A program made the position numbers and the translations under genes. The notes under the pieces are model-generated. The model saw only the letters and a program-made list of their open reading frames with translations, searched no databases and had not been told where the DNA came from. 64,000 nt of DNA, taken from the NCBI GenBank assembly GCA_030950395.1, contig JAUZRP010000038.1, positions 124,001 through 188,000 of the forward strand, read 5' to 3'. The number at the start of each line of letters is the position of its first letter. The stretch's first letter is position 1. Positions 1 to 9,225 of the stretch are shown in pieces. This stretch comes from Desulfonauticus sp. Its GTDB lineage: Bacteria > Desulfobacterota > Desulfovibrionia > Desulfovibrionales > Desulfonatronovibrionaceae.

Positions 1-1
1 G

Positions 2-91
2 GACGTAAAAGACGATGTTTTGGTTATAGATGCCAATCATCCTTTGGCTGGAGAAGACTTAACTTTTGAAATAGAACTAATCTCAGCTTAA
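2..91 (+). CDS. C-terminus of FKBP-type peptidyl-prolyl cis-trans isomerase (partial)
   Basis: Only the last 29 codons and the TAA stop are in the window. The reading frame ends with the motif DANHPLAGEDLTFEIEL, which is the typical C-terminal signature of SlyD-like FKBP isomerases (usual form NHPLAGKDLTFEIE). These proteins speed up proline isomerisation and act as folding helpers in the cytoplasm. The gene body lies upstream of the window, so domain layout and metal-binding tail cannot be judged. A strong hairpin follows the stop. Confidence 0.8.
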   Translation, partial: DVKDDVLVIDANHPLAGEDLTFEIELISA

Positions 92-110
92 CCTTCACCA
101 TCTATCTGAT

Positions 111-141
111 AAAAAAGAGGTAGAATTTTCTACCTCTTTTT
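111..141. terminator. Bidirectional intrinsic terminator
   Basis: An inverted repeat with GAGGTAG/CTACCTC at its core is flanked by A-runs on the left and a T-run on the right, so it gives a hairpin followed by U residues on both strands. It sits between the convergent ends of the FKBP gene and the rel gene and can serve both. Confidence 0.85.
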
Positions 142-150
142 TTGTTTAAT

Positions 151-2301
151 TTAGGGCAAGCGAAATCCACCTTTCAGGCGAACGACTTTATGAATCCCTT
201 TTATGTTTTGGACCTGCCTTATAGCTTTATATAAATGGGATGTGCTTTGGACAAGAATCGTAAAATTTAGCTCAGAGTTTCCATCCACATTAGAATAAAA
301 AGTTCCAGACTCAATATTAATATTTTGCTCACCTAATACTTTAGTAATTTTTGCCAACATCCCTGGTCTATTTTCACAGTTTATTTTTATCTTTACAGGA
401 AAACTTTGATCTGTTTCATCATCCCATACAACACTCAATCTCCGCTCAGGTTCCAAATCTTTTACGTTCGGACAATCGATAGTATGAACTGTAACTCCCT
501 TACCTCTACTAATATAACCTACTATAGGATCTCCTGGAACGGGATTGCAACATTTTGCAAACCTAACCAATATATCTTCAACGCCTTTTATTTTTACCCC
601 AGGGACAGACTTGTTTTCAACGACCTGTTCTTTTTTCCCCTTTTTTTCAGTTATAACATCTGCTTTGGGTAAAAATTTATTTAATACCTGACGAGGTTTG
701 ATCTTTGTATACCCAACTGCAGAAAATAAATCATCTTCACTTTGTAAAGAAAACTCTTGAGCAACTTCTAAAAATTTCCCCTCTTTTAACAAATTTTGGA
801 AATCTAATCCCAATCTTCTGCCCTCTTTTTCCAAAATTTCTTTTCCTAAAGCAATGCTACTTTCTCTTTCTTCGTGTCTAATCCAATATTTAATTCTGGT
901 CCTGGCTTTGGCTGTTTTAACAAATTTTAACCAATCTCTACTAGGATGCTTGCTAGGATCTGTGATAATTTCTACCACATCTCCATTTTTTAAAGGTGTA
1001 TTTAAAGAAACTAATTTGCCATTTACCTTAGCTCCTGCACAATGATCTCCTATCTGAGAATGAATTAAGTAAGCAAAGTCAATTGGCGTAGCTCCTTCTG
1101 GCAATTCTTTTACATCTCCCTTAGGAGTAAACACATAAACCTCATCCTGAAAAAGATCACAACGCAAAGAATTGATAAATTCTCTTGGGTCCTTAAGTTC
1201 CTTTTGCCAATCCAAAATCTGTCTTAACCAAGAAAATTTTTTGATCTCTTTTTCATTAAGTTTGGTATCACCTTCTTTATAAGTCCAATGGGCAGCCACC
1301 CCGTATTCTGCAATTTTGTGCATTTCTTCTGTTCTAATTTGAATTTCTATTCTTTCAGCATCTGGACCAATAACTGTGGTATGTAAACTTTGATACATAT
1401 TGGCCTTGGGCATAGAAATATAATCTTTAAACCTGCCATAGATAGGTTTCCACAAGGCATGGACAAGACCAAGAACCGCATAACAATCTTTAATATTCTG
1501 AACTATTACTCTAAAGGCAACAATATCATAAACCTGATCTAGAGTTAGACCTTGTGTCTCCATTTTGTGATAAATACTATAAATATGTTTGATCCTACCG
1601 TTCACTCTTCCCTGAATTTTATTTTTTTTCAATAAATCTTCTAAAATAGAGCAAACTTTTTTAATGTATTGATCTCCTGTGGTCTGAAATTTTTTAATGC
1701 CTTGCTCAATCTGAAAATAAATATCTGGTTTTGTATAACGCAAACTTAAATCTTCTAACTCTACTTTTATTTTATATAAGCCCAGTCTATTGGCTAATGG
1801 AGCATAAATATCCAGAGTTTCCTGGGCAATCAGCTTTTGCTTAATCTCTTTTTGATGCTCTAAAGTACGCATATTGTGGAGCCTATCTGCAAGCTTTACC
1901 AAAATCACCCTAATGTCCTCTGCCATTGCTAAGATCATCTTACGAGTATTTTCTGCCTGAGCTTCTTCTTTTGAACTAAAATTTATTTTACTAATCTTGG
2001 TGACTCCACGCACAATTTTAAAAACATCCTCTCCAAATTGTTCCCTAATAGTTTCAAGAGTCACATCTGTATCTTCCACTGTATCGTGGAGCAATCCTGA
2101 AGCAATGGTGGGGCCATCCAGATAAAAGTCCGTTAAAATCTTGGCTACTTCTAAAGGATGAGAAAGATAAGGATCTCCACTTAAACGAGTTTGTCCAGCA
2201 TGAGCAGCTGCAGAAAACACATAAGCTTTTTGAATCAAAGCAATGTCTTTATTATTAAGATAGGTTCTGGCTTTATCTAAAATTTCTGTGATTCTAATCA
2301 T
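151..2301 (-). CDS. rel: Bifunctional (p)ppGpp synthetase/hydrolase, Rel/SpoT family
   Basis: This 716-residue protein makes and degrades the stringent-response alarmone (p)ppGpp. An N-terminal HD hydrolase domain is intact (His48, His72-Asp73, Glu76-Asp77). The synthetase domain (about 230-340) contains RFKD at 290-293; the RxKD form is characteristic of bifunctional enzymes, whereas monofunctional RelA has ExDD. A TGS domain starts near 386 and an ACT domain occupies the C-terminus. Length is normal for the family. It is the only gene of its kind seen here, consistent with one bifunctional Rel enzyme. No clear Shine-Dalgarno sequence precedes the ATG; an intergenic repeat begins 2 bp upstream of it. 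Confidence 0.95.
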   Translation of the reverse strand: MIRITEILDKARTYLNNKDIALIQKAYVFSAAAHAGQTRLSGDPYLSHPLEVAKILTDFYLDGPTIASGLLHDTVEDTDVTLETIREQFGEDVFKIVRGVTKISKINFSSKEEAQAENTRKMILAMAEDIRVILVKLADRLHNMRTLEHQKEIKQKLIAQETLDIYAPLANRLGLYKIKVELEDLSLRYTKPDIYFQIEQGIKKFQTTGDQYIKKVCSILEDLLKKNKIQGRVNGRIKHIYSIYHKMETQGLTLDQVYDIVAFRVIVQNIKDCYAVLGLVHALWKPIYGRFKDYISMPKANMYQSLHTTVIGPDAERIEIQIRTEEMHKIAEYGVAAHWTYKEGDTKLNEKEIKKFSWLRQILDWQKELKDPREFINSLRCDLFQDEVYVFTPKGDVKELPEGATPIDFAYLIHSQIGDHCAGAKVNGKLVSLNTPLKNGDVVEIITDPSKHPSRDWLKFVKTAKARTRIKYWIRHEERESSIALGKEILEKEGRRLGLDFQNLLKEGKFLEVAQEFSLQSEDDLFSAVGYTKIKPRQVLNKFLPKADVITEKKGKKEQVVENKSVPGVKIKGVEDILVRFAKCCNPVPGDPIVGYISRGKGVTVHTIDCPNVKDLEPERRLSVVWDDETDQSFPVKIKINCENRPGMLAKITKVLGEQNINIESGTFYSNVDGNSELNFTILVQSTSHLYKAIRQVQNIKGIHKVVRLKGGFRLP

Positions 2302-2303
2302 AA

Positions 2304-2423
2304 TTAAGATTCCATCGCAAAAATTATTTACAACAGTTAAATACGAGTATCACAATGTTTTCAATAAGTTAAGCTGTTACAATTGGACAATTTAAAATAC
2401 AATTTTTTGCAGCCACATTATAA
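2304..2423 (+). repeat. MITE-like intergenic repeat, copy 1
   Basis: The left end resembles TTAAGATCCAACTGTAAAA and the right end TTTTGCAGTTACATCTTAA, the imperfect terminal inverted repeat shared by the family in this window. The internal tract around AGTTAAATACGA matches the copy at 38070-38195. Boundaries are approximate. Confidence 0.6.
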
Positions 2424-2463
2424 TAACATTTTATGTCTTTACCCGTAACAATCTGACACCAAG

Positions 2464-3021
2464 CTAAAAAACTTCAGCTTGAAAAAAATAGATTTCCACA
2501 TCTTTATCCAGGTAACAATCTTTGTCTAATCCAGCTTTAAAACAGGTTTGCTCTAAAAAAGTTTTTCTATCCCAGCCCCATTCTGTAGCTACCTGCGGCA
2601 ATAATAAACCAGAATAAAATCCTTTCCTGATCAAAAGACCGTGTTTGCCTGGCTCTACCTGTTCTAAATTTGTGACTTTTTCTAAAGGACTTAAAATAGA
2701 AATTTCTATCTCCAACTCCTCTAGTTCCTCTAACTGCACAGGAGAAAATCTTGGATCCTTAAATGCGGCCTCTTTTGCCATCGCAATAATAGTCTTCCAT
2801 AACGGATCTTGGGCAATGACCTGGCCTATACACCCTCGTAAGTCTCCATTCTTTTTTAAGGTAACAAAAGCTCCTAAAGACGAGGTCAATTTTTTAGAAA
2901 CTGGAGGCGGATAATTAATTTTTTTACCTGATAATTCTTCTATCATACTTAATCTGGCAATTTTTTTGAGATAATCTTTTTCTTCCTGAGATAAATGAAA
3001 ATTAAAATTATCCATATTCAT
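2464..3021 (-). CDS. AMMECR1-domain protein
   Basis: A 185-residue protein made almost wholly of the AMMECR1 fold, recognised by GDLRGCIGQV near residues 59-68 (the LRGCIG hallmark). The biochemical role of the family is not established. Many bacteria carry it with a Memo-like protein and a radical SAM enzyme (AmmeMemoRadiSam), but neither partner is here. Instead it lies 5 bp downstream of the STT3 oligosaccharyltransferase gene on the same strand, so the two are probably cotranscribed; a link to glycosylation is only a guess. Start chosen: ATG at 3021, with GGGGGA just upstream on the minus strand. Confidence 0.85.
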   Translation of the reverse strand: MNMDNFNFHLSQEEKDYLKKIARLSMIEELSGKKINYPPPVSKKLTSSLGAFVTLKKNGDLRGCIGQVIAQDPLWKTIIAMAKEAAFKDPRFSPVQLEELEELEIEISILSPLEKVTNLEQVEPGKHGLLIRKGFYSGLLLPQVATEWGWDRKTFLEQTCFKAGLDKDCYLDKDVEIYFFQAEVF

Positions 3022-3026
3022 CCCCC

Positions 3027-5174
3027 TTAGTTTACTTTATAAATCCTAACCCAAGGGAATCTATCTACTACCAAAGTAAAATAAGGATTAAATTCTTCAG
3101 GATCTTTTAACAGCATCTGAACCATTAAAGAATCATACATTGACCTATCTACAAGAATCAATTTATTTATGTATGAATTATAAAGCGCACAAACCCCCTT
3201 CACCTGGGGCCAAACTTTTTCTCTAGATCGTCCTGTTTTTTTGTCAATTATTAACAATTTAAGCAAAGGTATTTTTTTCTGCCGCCAATTAAGATAACCA
3301 TTTTTTAAGTCAATATTCACTCCTCCATACACCGTTTGGATCCTAGAGTGAATTCCTTTGCCTGTAATAAGATTCCAGTTTCCAAAATAGGTAATCCAAT
3401 ATCCCAACCTAATATTTTCCCAGGAAAAAATGACGTATTGGGCAGGAATATCCGGAGCCTGCACAATTTCTTTATTTCGCAAACTATCAATAAATAATTG
3501 AGCCTTTTCTGGTCCCATTAAATTTAATTTACGCACTGGATCCACTGGCCAATAAATTACCTTGGCCTCAGGATGAGCTGGTTTTGTGCCGTTTTTTATA
3601 CATTCTTCAATCTGCTCTTGCTCGTCTTGGGCAATAAACTTTATGACCTGATTGGCCTGCCTAGGAGAATCGGTAGAATGCACCAAAGCTAAAGGATATA
3701 AGTATGGACCACTATGAGCTCCTCCATCAGCAAAGGTTTTTCTCTGAGCATAATATTGAGCAGCATAACCATAGTCCCACCACAACCAAAGCATAGCATC
3801 CTTGGGAGTAAGTTTATTTAATTCTTTTAAAGATAAAGCATAAACTTTCGGTAATACAGGTACAGGCCGTAATTTTTTCGCTAAATTAACACTGGGCAAA
3901 AGAAGTGGAATTGCAAGCACTAAATAAATAATCAGCACAACTGCTTTTCTGGAAATTCTTATTTTATCTAACAAAAATCCAATTCCCAGTCCCAAACCAA
4001 TACCAATCACAGGAGGTCCATACATGGTAAAACGATTACCCAACTTTACAGACAACAAGGCCAAACCTATTTGAGGCAAAAAGGCAAGTAACACAGGAAA
4101 ACGCATACAGGCCCAAATATAACCAATAATGCCCGGGACAAAAACAAAAGGTCCTTGCCCCACTCGATTTATAAGTACATTCCAATCTACTGTTTGAGCT
4201 TCTTTTACACTGACCAAAACATCAGGTAATTTAAGCACTTGTTTGGATGTTTCTGCTTTAAAAAAAGAAGAAATCCTGGCATAATTTAAAACAGGCTCAA
4301 TCAGAGATAAAATAGCCCCTTCTCCTTTTTCCAAAAAAAACACAATTATACTTAGAACAAAAAACACAACTCCCAAATTAAGCTTTGACCAACGTATTTG
4401 TTTCCCTTCTAACAATAAATATAAAATAGATAAAACCCAACCCCAAATACCGCCAAATCCAAGACTTAATATAATAGCAAAGCCTGGCAAAAGTTTTATA
4501 AAAATTCTTTTAGAACATAAAATAAGACTCAAAAAAAACATTAAAATAAAAGAATACATTATTATTGGATATCCATTAGGATAAAACCATTGATAGCCAA
4601 AAACAGTGACCCCTGTATAAACCGCTCCCAACATATTGTGTTTGTTTAAAATTTTCTCTTCCACTTCATTTACTTTACTCCATTGACCTAAAAATGGCTT
4701 GAGCCAGAAAATTAAACTAGCGCAATAAAGTAAAGGAAAAAATAAGGTTAAAATATCTGTATCTCCATATCCAATCCTAGTGCGTAAAAAATATCCTGGT
4801 CCAAGAGCAGTAATAATCCCTGCCACAATCCCTGCTTCTATTCTTTTAAACATAGCACAAACCAAAATAACAGGCACACAGGCTAAAGGAGCTACAAACA
4901 CAGGCAACCAAAAACTAATGGTAGCCAAATTAATACCGGTTATAGCGTGTAAGCATTGCAAAATCTGCGACATAGGAGATCCAACATAAGGACCTACTCC
5001 TATAGCCCCAGCCAGCCAAGCATAAGCATCGTGAGTTGCCATAAGAGGTTCATTGTGGATAAAAAAAGCAGGATTATTCCAAAATTGAAATTCCCACATT
5101 CTTAAACTACATCCTAAAAAATAGGTAATAAAAAATATAAAAAGACAATAAAAAATATTCTTCCTTGATTCCAT
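3027..5174 (-). CDS. stt3: STT3/PglB-family oligosaccharyltransferase
   Basis: A 715-residue multi-pass membrane protein that should transfer a lipid-linked glycan to Asn in secreted proteins. The N-terminal part is a chain of hydrophobic segments with the catalytic loop residue Asp49 (THDAYAW), the GDTD motif at 137-140 and a SVKEAQ segment near 322-327 that could be the TIxE equivalent (Glu325). The soluble C-terminal part carries the invariant WWDYG at 465-469. Length matches Campylobacter PglB (about 713). No pgl glycan-assembly genes are nearby, so the glycan must be made elsewhere. It is followed 5 bp later by an AMMECR1 gene. Confidence 0.92.
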   Translation of the reverse strand: MESRKNIFYCLFIFFITYFLGCSLRMWEFQFWNNPAFFIHNEPLMATHDAYAWLAGAIGVGPYVGSPMSQILQCLHAITGINLATISFWLPVFVAPLACVPVILVCAMFKRIEAGIVAGIITALGPGYFLRTRIGYGDTDILTLFFPLLYCASLIFWLKPFLGQWSKVNEVEEKILNKHNMLGAVYTGVTVFGYQWFYPNGYPIIMYSFILMFFLSLILCSKRIFIKLLPGFAIILSLGFGGIWGWVLSILYLLLEGKQIRWSKLNLGVVFFVLSIIVFFLEKGEGAILSLIEPVLNYARISSFFKAETSKQVLKLPDVLVSVKEAQTVDWNVLINRVGQGPFVFVPGIIGYIWACMRFPVLLAFLPQIGLALLSVKLGNRFTMYGPPVIGIGLGLGIGFLLDKIRISRKAVVLIIYLVLAIPLLLPSVNLAKKLRPVPVLPKVYALSLKELNKLTPKDAMLWLWWDYGYAAQYYAQRKTFADGGAHSGPYLYPLALVHSTDSPRQANQVIKFIAQDEQEQIEECIKNGTKPAHPEAKVIYWPVDPVRKLNLMGPEKAQLFIDSLRNKEIVQAPDIPAQYVIFSWENIRLGYWITYFGNWNLITGKGIHSRIQTVYGGVNIDLKNGYLNWRQKKIPLLKLLIIDKKTGRSREKVWPQVKGVCALYNSYINKLILVDRSMYDSLMVQMLLKDPEEFNPYFTLVVDRFPWVRIYKVN

Positions 5175-5287
5175 AAATCTATTACCTCCTAAAAATTAAT
5201 TTCATCCTTCATGAAAATTAAGATGAATAGATAAACATAATTTTTCCAAATCCATCAATTAGCAAGATCTCCACGTTAAACTTTCTA

Positions 5288-5418
5288 CCGATCCAACTGC
5301 AAAAATTTTTTTAAACAATTAATTACATGTTCAACAAAAATTTTTTAGCAATTTAAACTAATTATAACTTATAATTTAATCAAAAACACAATTTTTAGGC
5401 TTTTGCAGTATCACCTTA
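5288..5418 (+). repeat. MITE-like intergenic repeat, copy 2
   Basis: About 131 bp. It begins with GATCCAACTGCAAAAATT and ends with GGCTTTTGCAGTATCACC, with the conserved internal tract TTTAATCAAAAACACAATTTT. This is one of the best full-length copies. It fills much of the 380-bp gap between the divergent STT3 and MBL genes. Confidence 0.75.
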
Positions 5419-5563
5419 TGTAAATCAAAGTTTTTTATGCCTCTCAGTAATTACTATTTTTTTAGCTTGACCCTTAATCAAATTTACAACTAAAGTAAGC
5501 TTTCAAGGCAATACAATATTTCAACAATACAATCAAATTTTATTTAAGGAGTAATTGATTACT

Positions 5564-6403
5564 ATGATGGAAGTTATTATCTGGGGATGTAGAGGAGGTA
5601 TTCCTGTAAGTGGAAAAGAATATGTTATATTTGGAGGTAATACTCCTTGTGTACAAGTAAAAACACCTAAAACTTGTTTTATTATAGATGCTGGAACAGG
5701 TATTAGAAAATTAGGAGAGCTTTTAATTCAACCGGAAAATTTTAGTCCAGAAATAAACTTTTTATTTACGCATGTCCACTGGGATCATATCCTTGGATTG
5801 CCTTTCTTTAAACCTCTATATAAAAATATTTTCCAAAAAATAAATTTATTTTTTTGTCCAAAACACCAACCTAAATTATTCGATCAAATTTTACATCTAT
5901 TTAAAAAACCTTATTTTCCTGTAGAAAGAAAAGATATTCAATCTAAAATCTCTATTCATCATTTAACTCCTTCTTTTCATTACCACGATTTAGAAATTAC
6001 TTCTATCCCTCTTTCTCATCCTGATCCAGGATTGGGATTTAAATTTACTCACCAACAAAAAGTTTTCGTTTACTTAACGGACAATGAACTAAACCTACAA
6101 CACCCCACAGGAAAATCTTATACAGATTATAAAAATTTTAGCTTTCAAGCCGACCTATTGATTCACGACGCTGAGTATACTCAACATGAATATAACCTAA
6201 CCAAAGGTTGGGGCCACTCTTATTTTGAAAGCGTAATCCAACTCGCTATTGAAGCAAAGGTGAAGAAATTGGGCATCTTCCACCATTCGCAACATAGAAC
6301 AGATAAAGAATTGCTTAAGATAGAAAAATGGATAAAAAAAGAATTAAAACCTTTTCAAATAGATGCCTTTGTAGCTCGCGAACATCAGACTATAATACTT
6401 TAA
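5564..6403 (+). CDS. MBL-fold metallo-hydrolase, cyclic-phosphodiesterase-like
   Basis: About 279 residues with the metallo-beta-lactamase metal-binding motif THVHWDH (HxHxDH), a later Asp in HDAEYT and a C-terminal His in FHHSQHRTD. The opening (IIWGCRGGIPVSG, then GGNTPCV) is the pattern of the class that includes phosphoribosyl 1,2-cyclic phosphate and 3',5'-cyclic nucleotide phosphodiesterases, so a phosphodiester substrate is likely but not identified. Two Mg/Zn/Mn ions are expected at the site. AAGGAG at 5546-5551 supports ATG 5564 or 5567; an earlier TTG at 5555 is too close to it. It is a single-gene unit. Confidence 0.82.
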   Translation: MMEVIIWGCRGGIPVSGKEYVIFGGNTPCVQVKTPKTCFIIDAGTGIRKLGELLIQPENFSPEINFLFTHVHWDHILGLPFFKPLYKNIFQKINLFFCPKHQPKLFDQILHLFKKPYFPVERKDIQSKISIHHLTPSFHYHDLEITSIPLSHPDPGLGFKFTHQQKVFVYLTDNELNLQHPTGKSYTDYKNFSFQADLLIHDAEYTQHEYNLTKGWGHSYFESVIQLAIEAKVKKLGIFHHSQHRTDKELLKIEKWIKKELKPFQIDAFVAREHQTIIL

Positions 6404-6503
6404 AAAACGTAACTGCAAAACCATAAAACTTGTATTTTTATACATTGTTAAGTTATAACCATTTTGAATTATACAAAAATTTTTCTTATTGGTTGGATCT
6501 TAT
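6404..6503 (-). repeat. MITE-like intergenic repeat, copy 3
   Basis: Reverse-oriented, shorter copy. It opens with ACGTAACTGCAAAA directly after the MBL stop codon, keeps the GTTAAGTTATAACC core and closes with GGTTGGATCTTA. Confidence 0.65.
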
Positions 6504-6554
6504 AAAAAAATATGTTTTCTCCAAAAACAAGAGTTCAAGCATAATCTTATTTTT

Positions 6555-7319
6555 TTAGCTTAAACGCTGCTCCACCTCTTTGGCTAACTCAAGATAAGCA
6601 ATACTTCCTACTGAACGAATATCATAGGCCAACACTGGCTTGCCATGACTTGGAGCCTCAGATAAACGTACGTTTCTAGGAATAATAGTTTTAAAGACTT
6701 TATCTTTAAAATATCTAGAAAGATCTTCACTGACCTGGTGCGATAAATTGATACGTTTATCATACATGGTTCTTAAAACACCAAGAATAGATAAGATAGG
6801 ATTAATACCCTTTTTAACTAATTCATACGTCTTTAAAAGATGGGCTATCCCTTCAAGAGCAAAATACTCACATTGTAAAGGAATTATAAGATAATTACTG
6901 GCTGCCAAGGCATTTAAAGTTAATAAACCCAAGGAAGGGGGGCAATCAAAAAAAATATATTCAAATTCTTGCTCTAAAGGAGTAATTAAATTTTTAAAAA
7001 AATATTCCCTCTTTTCCTGAGATAACAATTCCACTTCTAAACCTATCAAATCCTGATGAGAAGGCAACAGGTATAAAAATGGCAACTCTGTTTGGACTAT
7101 AGCCTGATCTAAAGTAGATTCCCCAATACAAGCTGAATACAAATGGTGATCGTTTTTTTGAGAATCAATACCCAATCCACTACTGGCATTAGCTTGAGGA
7201 TCGCAATCTATTAATAAAACTTTTTTTTCCATAACAGCTAATGATGCTGCCAAATTAATCGCGGTAGTAGTTTTACCCACACCACCTTTTTGATTAGCTA
7301 TAGCAATTTTTTTACTCAT
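6555..7319 (-). CDS. parA: ParA/Soj chromosome-partitioning ATPase
   Basis: A 254-residue deviant Walker-A ATPase. KGGVGKTT sits at residues 11-18 with the signature Lys11, and FFDCPPSLG forms the Walker B region. ParA dimers coat the nucleoid and move ParB-parS complexes during chromosome segregation. Length and sequence match chromosomal Soj-type proteins, not plasmid ParA with an N-terminal HTH. No parB lies next to it in this window, which is unusual. An exact consensus parS palindrome abuts the start codon and takes the place of a Shine-Dalgarno sequence, suggesting ParB binding could influence parA expression. Confidence 0.93.
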   Translation of the reverse strand: MSKKIAIANQKGGVGKTTTAINLAASLAVMEKKVLLIDCDPQANASSGLGIDSQKNDHHLYSACIGESTLDQAIVQTELPFLYLLPSHQDLIGLEVELLSQEKREYFFKNLITPLEQEFEYIFFDCPPSLGLLTLNALAASNYLIIPLQCEYFALEGIAHLLKTYELVKKGINPILSILGVLRTMYDKRINLSHQVSEDLSRYFKDKVFKTIIPRNVRLSEAPSHGKPVLAYDIRSVGSIAYLELAKEVEQRLS

Positions 7320-7335
7320 TGTTTCACGTGAAACA
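7320..7335. promoter_or_regulatory. parS centromere site
   Basis: The 16-bp palindrome TGTTTCACGTGAAACA is identical to the consensus bacterial chromosomal parS bound by ParB/Spo0J. It starts on the base next to the parA start codon. Chromosomal parS sites usually cluster near the replication origin, in keeping with dnaN, gyrB and gyrA a few kb away. Confidence 0.95.
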
Positions 7336-7344
7336 TATTTTGCT

Positions 7345-7426
7345 GTGTTAATTAAAAAATTTCAACTCTAAACACCTAAAAATTACCTATTGTCGTATCG
7401 ATTACAATTCTATAATTAGATCTTAA
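7345..7426 (-). repeat. Possible degenerate MITE-like repeat, copy 4
   Basis: The tract GTCGTATCGATTAC followed by AATTAGATCTTAAAA resembles the reverse complement of the 38070 copy. The other end is not recognisable. Low-confidence relic. Confidence 0.35.
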
Positions 7427-7927
7427 AAAATAAGCAACTCTAAATTTTAAAATCTTTAAAACAAAAAAGATAGTTTTATTACTTAATTCAAGGTAATCCA
7501 TTACAAACTGTTAACATACGTTAATCAAATATTCGAATACCTATTTTTTCTTACAAAACTAGGAAAGCTACTCTCTATTTAACAAACTTTAACATACACC
7601 TATCCACTAACGATCGTCATTAATTTTGGTATTAATCCTCTTATTTAAGCCATATAATGGCAAAAAACAATTGACAAACCCAATGCGTTGCAACAAAAGC
7701 GGCTAAATAGTATAGAAAGGAGATCTCTTTTTTTTAGTGAAAAACTATATAAAAACTAACAAGGTTCATTGTTTTATATTTTTTGAAAGTCAACAATTTG
7801 TGCATTTAAGAAGTTAGAGTCTATAATAATTTTTGATATAACTATGCTGTTATTTAATTAAATATAGGTTGACATATTGAGATAAGTTTATAAAAAATAA
7901 CTTTTACAAAATTTATTATTCGTAGGA
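7427..7927. other. AT-rich gene-free stretch between parS and the 7934 ORF
   Basis: About 500 bp without a credible ORF. It holds the partial repeat TTAACATAC twice (near 7512 and 7589), the palindrome TATTCGAATA near 7533 and a TTGACA at 7869-7874 that could be the -35 element of the downstream gene. No exact DnaA box was found. I cannot assign a function; being next to parS, it is one of two candidate places for an origin. Confidence 0.4.
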
Positions 7928-7933
7928 GTGAAA

Positions 7934-8419
7934 ATGAGTGAAACTATATCTATAGCAAATAAAGTTATCCAGGTTTTTCAATTTGAACATTGGTTACGAT
8001 TTTATTTTATTCAGGAAAAAAACAATAAGTTAAAATTCGATTTTGATCAAAATTTTTTAAATCAACTAAAAAACTGTTATGGTGATCTAGTTGAAATTGC
8101 AGAAAATTTAAACCATAAAAATCTTACTCCAGAATTGTCTCAGCAGATAATAGTTGAATTTTTACAAAAACACTTTGAAAAAATAGAAGGCAGAGAAGTA
8201 GTTGCCCCTATTTTAGATAGTAAAAATTTTTTTAGAGAAATGCAACTTTTTAACGTATGGTTAAATTTGTTCGAAAATCAATTAGAAGAAAAAATTTTAC
8301 CTTTTGAAGTCTGGATCTCTTTATTTCAAAAATGGAAAGAAAGTGATCAAGGAAAAAAAATACTTTACTCTTTAAAAATGGAAAAAATAAACAAACCAAC
8401 GTCTAAAAAACTTAATTAA
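7934..8419 (+). CDS. Hypothetical protein
   Basis: I do not recognise this protein of about 161 residues. It appears soluble, with no signal peptide or transmembrane segment, and is rich in Lys, Glu, Asn and Phe. Likely helical stretches include residues near 50-75 and a Trp/Phe-rich part near 115-145 (FNVWLNLFE, FEVWISLFQKW). The ATG at 7934 is preferred over GTG 7928 because AGGAG lies 7-8 bases upstream of it. It stands alone, between the parA/parS locus and a decayed ATPase gene. Base composition is as AT-rich as its surroundings. Confidence 0.6.
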   Translation: MSETISIANKVIQVFQFEHWLRFYFIQEKNNKLKFDFDQNFLNQLKNCYGDLVEIAENLNHKNLTPELSQQIIVEFLQKHFEKIEGREVVAPILDSKNFFREMQLFNVWLNLFENQLEEKILPFEVWISLFQKWKESDQGKKILYSLKMEKINKPTSKKLN

Positions 8420-8457
8420 TCATAAAGTAATTGTTATTTGGATGGATAAAAAACAGA

Positions 8458-8990
8458 TTATAAATCCATCACAAGATGCAATTCTTTTGGTGTTAAACTA
8501 ACACAAAAATTTAAAAACTCTTTCAGCAGTTCTTTTTGTCCATTTATGTATAAATCTCCTAAAATCTGTATTTCGTCTATTATAAATACGTTTATTTTAT
8601 TGCTCTTTTTAAATTCATCTTCTAATATCTTAAAAAGATCTCCCCTATTTTCTTTAGCTTGTTGTACTCTTTTATAATTTACCACAAAAAACTCTAGGTT
8701 TAAAGCTATACTCCATTCTTTAACCACTTTTTCGTCAGCTAACATGCTTAAAACTATCGTAATTATAAACCGCCCTTCTTCTAAAAGATATGTATTTTAT
8801 ATTATATTTATTACTTTTAAACAACTGAAAATCATCAAATAAGTAATTTTCCACAACGTATTCTATTAAAGTTGTTTTACCTGTACTCTTGGGACCATAT
8901 AGCCAGAGGATCTCTTTTGGTACGTTATCTGCCCAATCTTTTAAAAATTAGATTTCCCTTTCTCTATCAACAAATTCATCACCCCTAAAT
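8458..8990 (-). pseudogene. Decayed archaeal-type P-loop ATPase gene
   Basis: Reading the minus strand from about 8990, a broken frame gives FRGDEFVDRERE, then an in-frame stop at 8948-8950, then WLYGPKSTGKTTLIEY, which is a clear Walker A motif (GPKSTGKT). That frame ends near 8745, where the chain continues in another frame as a 95-codon ORF with VFIIDEIQIL (Walker B). The order of motifs and the FVDRE start match the archaeal ATPase/PF01637-like family of stand-alone ATPases of about 350 residues. The C-terminal part is missing, as the frame stops at 8458. Stop, frameshift and truncation together indicate a dead gene. Confidence 0.75.
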
Positions 8991-9107
8991 TCTCTTATTT
9001 ACACCTTAATCCTCCACTTTAATAACAGGGAACAATAATTTATTTATATCCTTTACTTAAGATTATTAAAAGTGTTTCAGGAGAGCTATCCTATAATTTT
9101 CAATCTT

Positions 9108-9222
9108 TTAAGATATAACTACAATAAAGCAAAGTTTGTATTATTAAATCATTAAATTATAACCAAATAAAATTATTTATTATATCAAACTGATTAAAAT
9201 AATTTTTACAGGGGAATCTTTT
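9108..9222 (-). repeat. MITE-like intergenic repeat, copy 5
   Basis: It opens with TTAAGATATAACTACAATAA and closes with AATTTTTACAGGGGAATCTT. It is the first of two copies arranged head-to-tail, with the next beginning about 4 bp later. Confidence 0.7.
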
Positions 9223-9225
9223 AGA

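Noticed and set aside
7427-7927. Iteron-type origin from the TTAACATAC repeats
   Set aside because: Only two short copies and no exact DnaA box; too weak to call.
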